This document shows, one piece after another, positions 6,813-7,721 of a stretch of DNA of 7,721 nucleotides (within the stretch, counting starts at the first letter, position 1; the number at the start of each line of letters is the position of its first letter). Position numbers and translations under genes: made by a program. The notes below the pieces were generated by a model. The model saw nothing but the letters and a program-made list of their open reading frames with translations. It was not told the DNA's origin and did no database searches. This DNA comes from Alphaproteobacteria bacterium (GTDB lineage: Bacteria; Pseudomonadota; Alphaproteobacteria; Micavibrionales; UBA1664). The stretch is from contig JAGWXJ010000088.1 in NCBI GenBank assembly GCA_018969935.1, forward strand, positions 1 through 7,721. Direction: 5' to 3'.

Positions 6813-6818
6813 ACTCAA

Positions 6819-7721
6819 TCAATGTACGGTTGCGCCCAGTTTTTCCTCAATGGCCTTGAGGCGTTCTTCAAGCGATTTAACAGTGTTCTCAAGCGTTTCA
6901 ACACGGGCCCTGAGGGCGGCATTCTCGGTCTTGAGCAGCGTGACTTCGCTATCCAGTTCCTTGATGGCCTCGACCAGCGGCGCAATCATCATGTCGTAAT
7001 CAACAGCCTTCATGCCGTTTACATCGGTTTTCACGGCCATCGGCAACACGCCTTCAACTTCCTGTGCGATAAAGCCGAGGGATTCAACACCCGTCTTCTT
7101 CCACACGAAGGATACGCCGCGCAGTTTGCGTACAACTTCAAGGCCCTTCATGGTTTCAATCTTGTCTTTGAGGCGGCGGTCAGATGTATGGAATACCGAT
7201 GTCGCCGTCAGTACGCCGTTCCAGTCGATGGTCACGTGGCTCGTGAGGCCGCCTGCATAGTTGTTGGAGGTACCAAGGCGCATGATAGTGCCCGAGCCCG
7301 TTTCCTGCAGGTAAATACCGGCCTTCGGCAGCGTTGCGTTGTCGTTGCTCGTACGCCAGAACAGACCAGGCGTGTAGGCGTTGGCAGTGTAGGCCGTGTC
7401 AATCACGATACCGGCGCTACCCAATGCACCTGTGTAGTTGGTCAGGGTCGTGCTTTGCGGGCCATTGACCGTCAGGCGCGCTACCGGCGTTGCGTTGCCA
7501 AGGCCAAGGTACTTGTTGGTGTTATCCCAGAAGAAGTTGCTGTCAGCAAGGAACCCGCTGTTCGAGTTGCTGAATTGTACCTGACCTGTCGTACCACTTG
7601 AGCCGACAACACCGGATGCCGTAGCCACACTCACAAACGAGCCTGTGTTGGTGCAAAGCTGCAGGGTTGTACCCGAGTTCCAGCTCAACATACCGGCTTT
7701 GGATGCGTTACAGGTTGCATC
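6819..7721 (-). CDS. Tail-fibre-like protein with C-terminal peptidase S74 domain, N-terminus cut by window edge
   Basis: 300 residues are visible; the reading frame stays open to the right edge, so the Met at 7691 is internal. The visible start reads DATCNASKAGMLSWNSGTT...LC, matching the head motif of the downstream paralogue. Next come a GQVQF...NTNKYLGLGNATPVARLTV segment, an AGIYLQ module (about 134-170), and the S74 domain starting HTSDRRLKDKIE with the predicted cleavage before D181. LGFIAQEVEGVLP and VDYDMMIAPLVEAIKEL follow, then a long C-terminal coiled coil (about 250-296) rich in Leu/Glu/Lys heptads. Any signal peptide lies outside the window. The TGA at 6819-6821 is 11 bases before the next S74 gene, consistent with one transcript. 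The role, by family, is a self-processing trimeric surface fibre. Confidence 0.9.
   Translation of the reverse strand, partial: DATCNASKAGMLSWNSGTTLQLCTNTGSFVSVATASGVVGSSGTTGQVQFSNSNSGFLADSNFFWDNTNKYLGLGNATPVARLTVNGPQSTTLTNYTGALGSAGIVIDTAYTANAYTPGLFWRTSNDNATLPKAGIYLQETGSGTIMRLGTSNNYAGGLTSHVTIDWNGVLTATSVFHTSDRRLKDKIETMKGLEVVRKLRGVSFVWKKTGVESLGFIAQEVEGVLPMAVKTDVNGMKAVDYDMMIAPLVEAIKELDSEVTLLKTENAALRARVETLENTVKSLEERLKAIEEKLGATVH
7168..7187 (-). repeat. 20-base direct repeat shared by the two S74 genes (copy 2)
   Basis: This is identical to 5024-5043 and lies in the same reading frame at the S74 cleavage motif (TSDRRLK) of the upstream paralogue. Confidence 0.8.

Noticed and set aside
4678..7721. 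Prophage tail-fibre region
   Set aside because: S74 and GxVGI repeats are common in phage fibres, but the complete gene has a Sec-type signal peptide and no phage structural, lysis or integrase gene is in the window.

Overview
The window looks like chromosomal DNA from a Gram-negative bacterium, most likely an alphaproteobacterium. This is inferred from moderate-to-high GC coding sequence, a Tat-exported DUF1513 protein, an exported c-type heme protein, an AraC-MGMT fusion and a two-domain SppA. The genus cannot be fixed from sequence alone. No rRNA, tRNA, CRISPR array, insertion sequence or phage structural gene was seen. The window is densely coding: six genes, two of them cut by the window edges. 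The largest non-coding stretch is the 117-base divergent region at 2460-2576.

Left part, minus strand (1-2459): an Ada-like fusion of an AraC-type DNA-binding domain to an O6-alkylguanine-DNA methyltransferase (1611-2459) is followed, with a 4-base ATGA overlap, by a signal peptide peptidase SppA (1-1614, C-terminus cut by the left edge). They read as a translationally coupled pair. The divergent region upstream holds a perfect GCGCAA/TTGCGC inverted repeat resembling the core of the E. coli Ada box. It also holds a TATAAT element so close to the rightward gene that its mRNA may be leaderless.

Middle (2577-4634): a Tat-exported DUF1513 beta-propeller protein (plus strand) meets, tail to tail with only 3 bases between the stop codons, a cytochrome P460 family protein (minus strand). 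The P460 protein has a Sec signal peptide, a CHACH heme motif, the lysine expected for the P460 heme cross-link and an unrecognised C-terminal extension. Both products should lie outside the inner membrane.

Right part, minus strand (4678-7721): two tandem genes, 11 bases apart, encode proteins ending in a peptidase S74 (endosialidase-type intramolecular chaperone) domain and a coiled coil. The downstream one (709 codons) is complete, has a signal peptide and carries repeated GxVGI segments. The upstream one is cut by the right edge. They share a head motif, an AGIY module and the S74 tail, and differ mainly by about 400 residues of extra repeat sequence with lower GC in the longer protein. 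They look like secreted, self-processing trimeric fibre or adhesin proteins that arose by duplication and module expansion. They transcribe toward the P460 gene, 43 bases further on, so read-through is possible.
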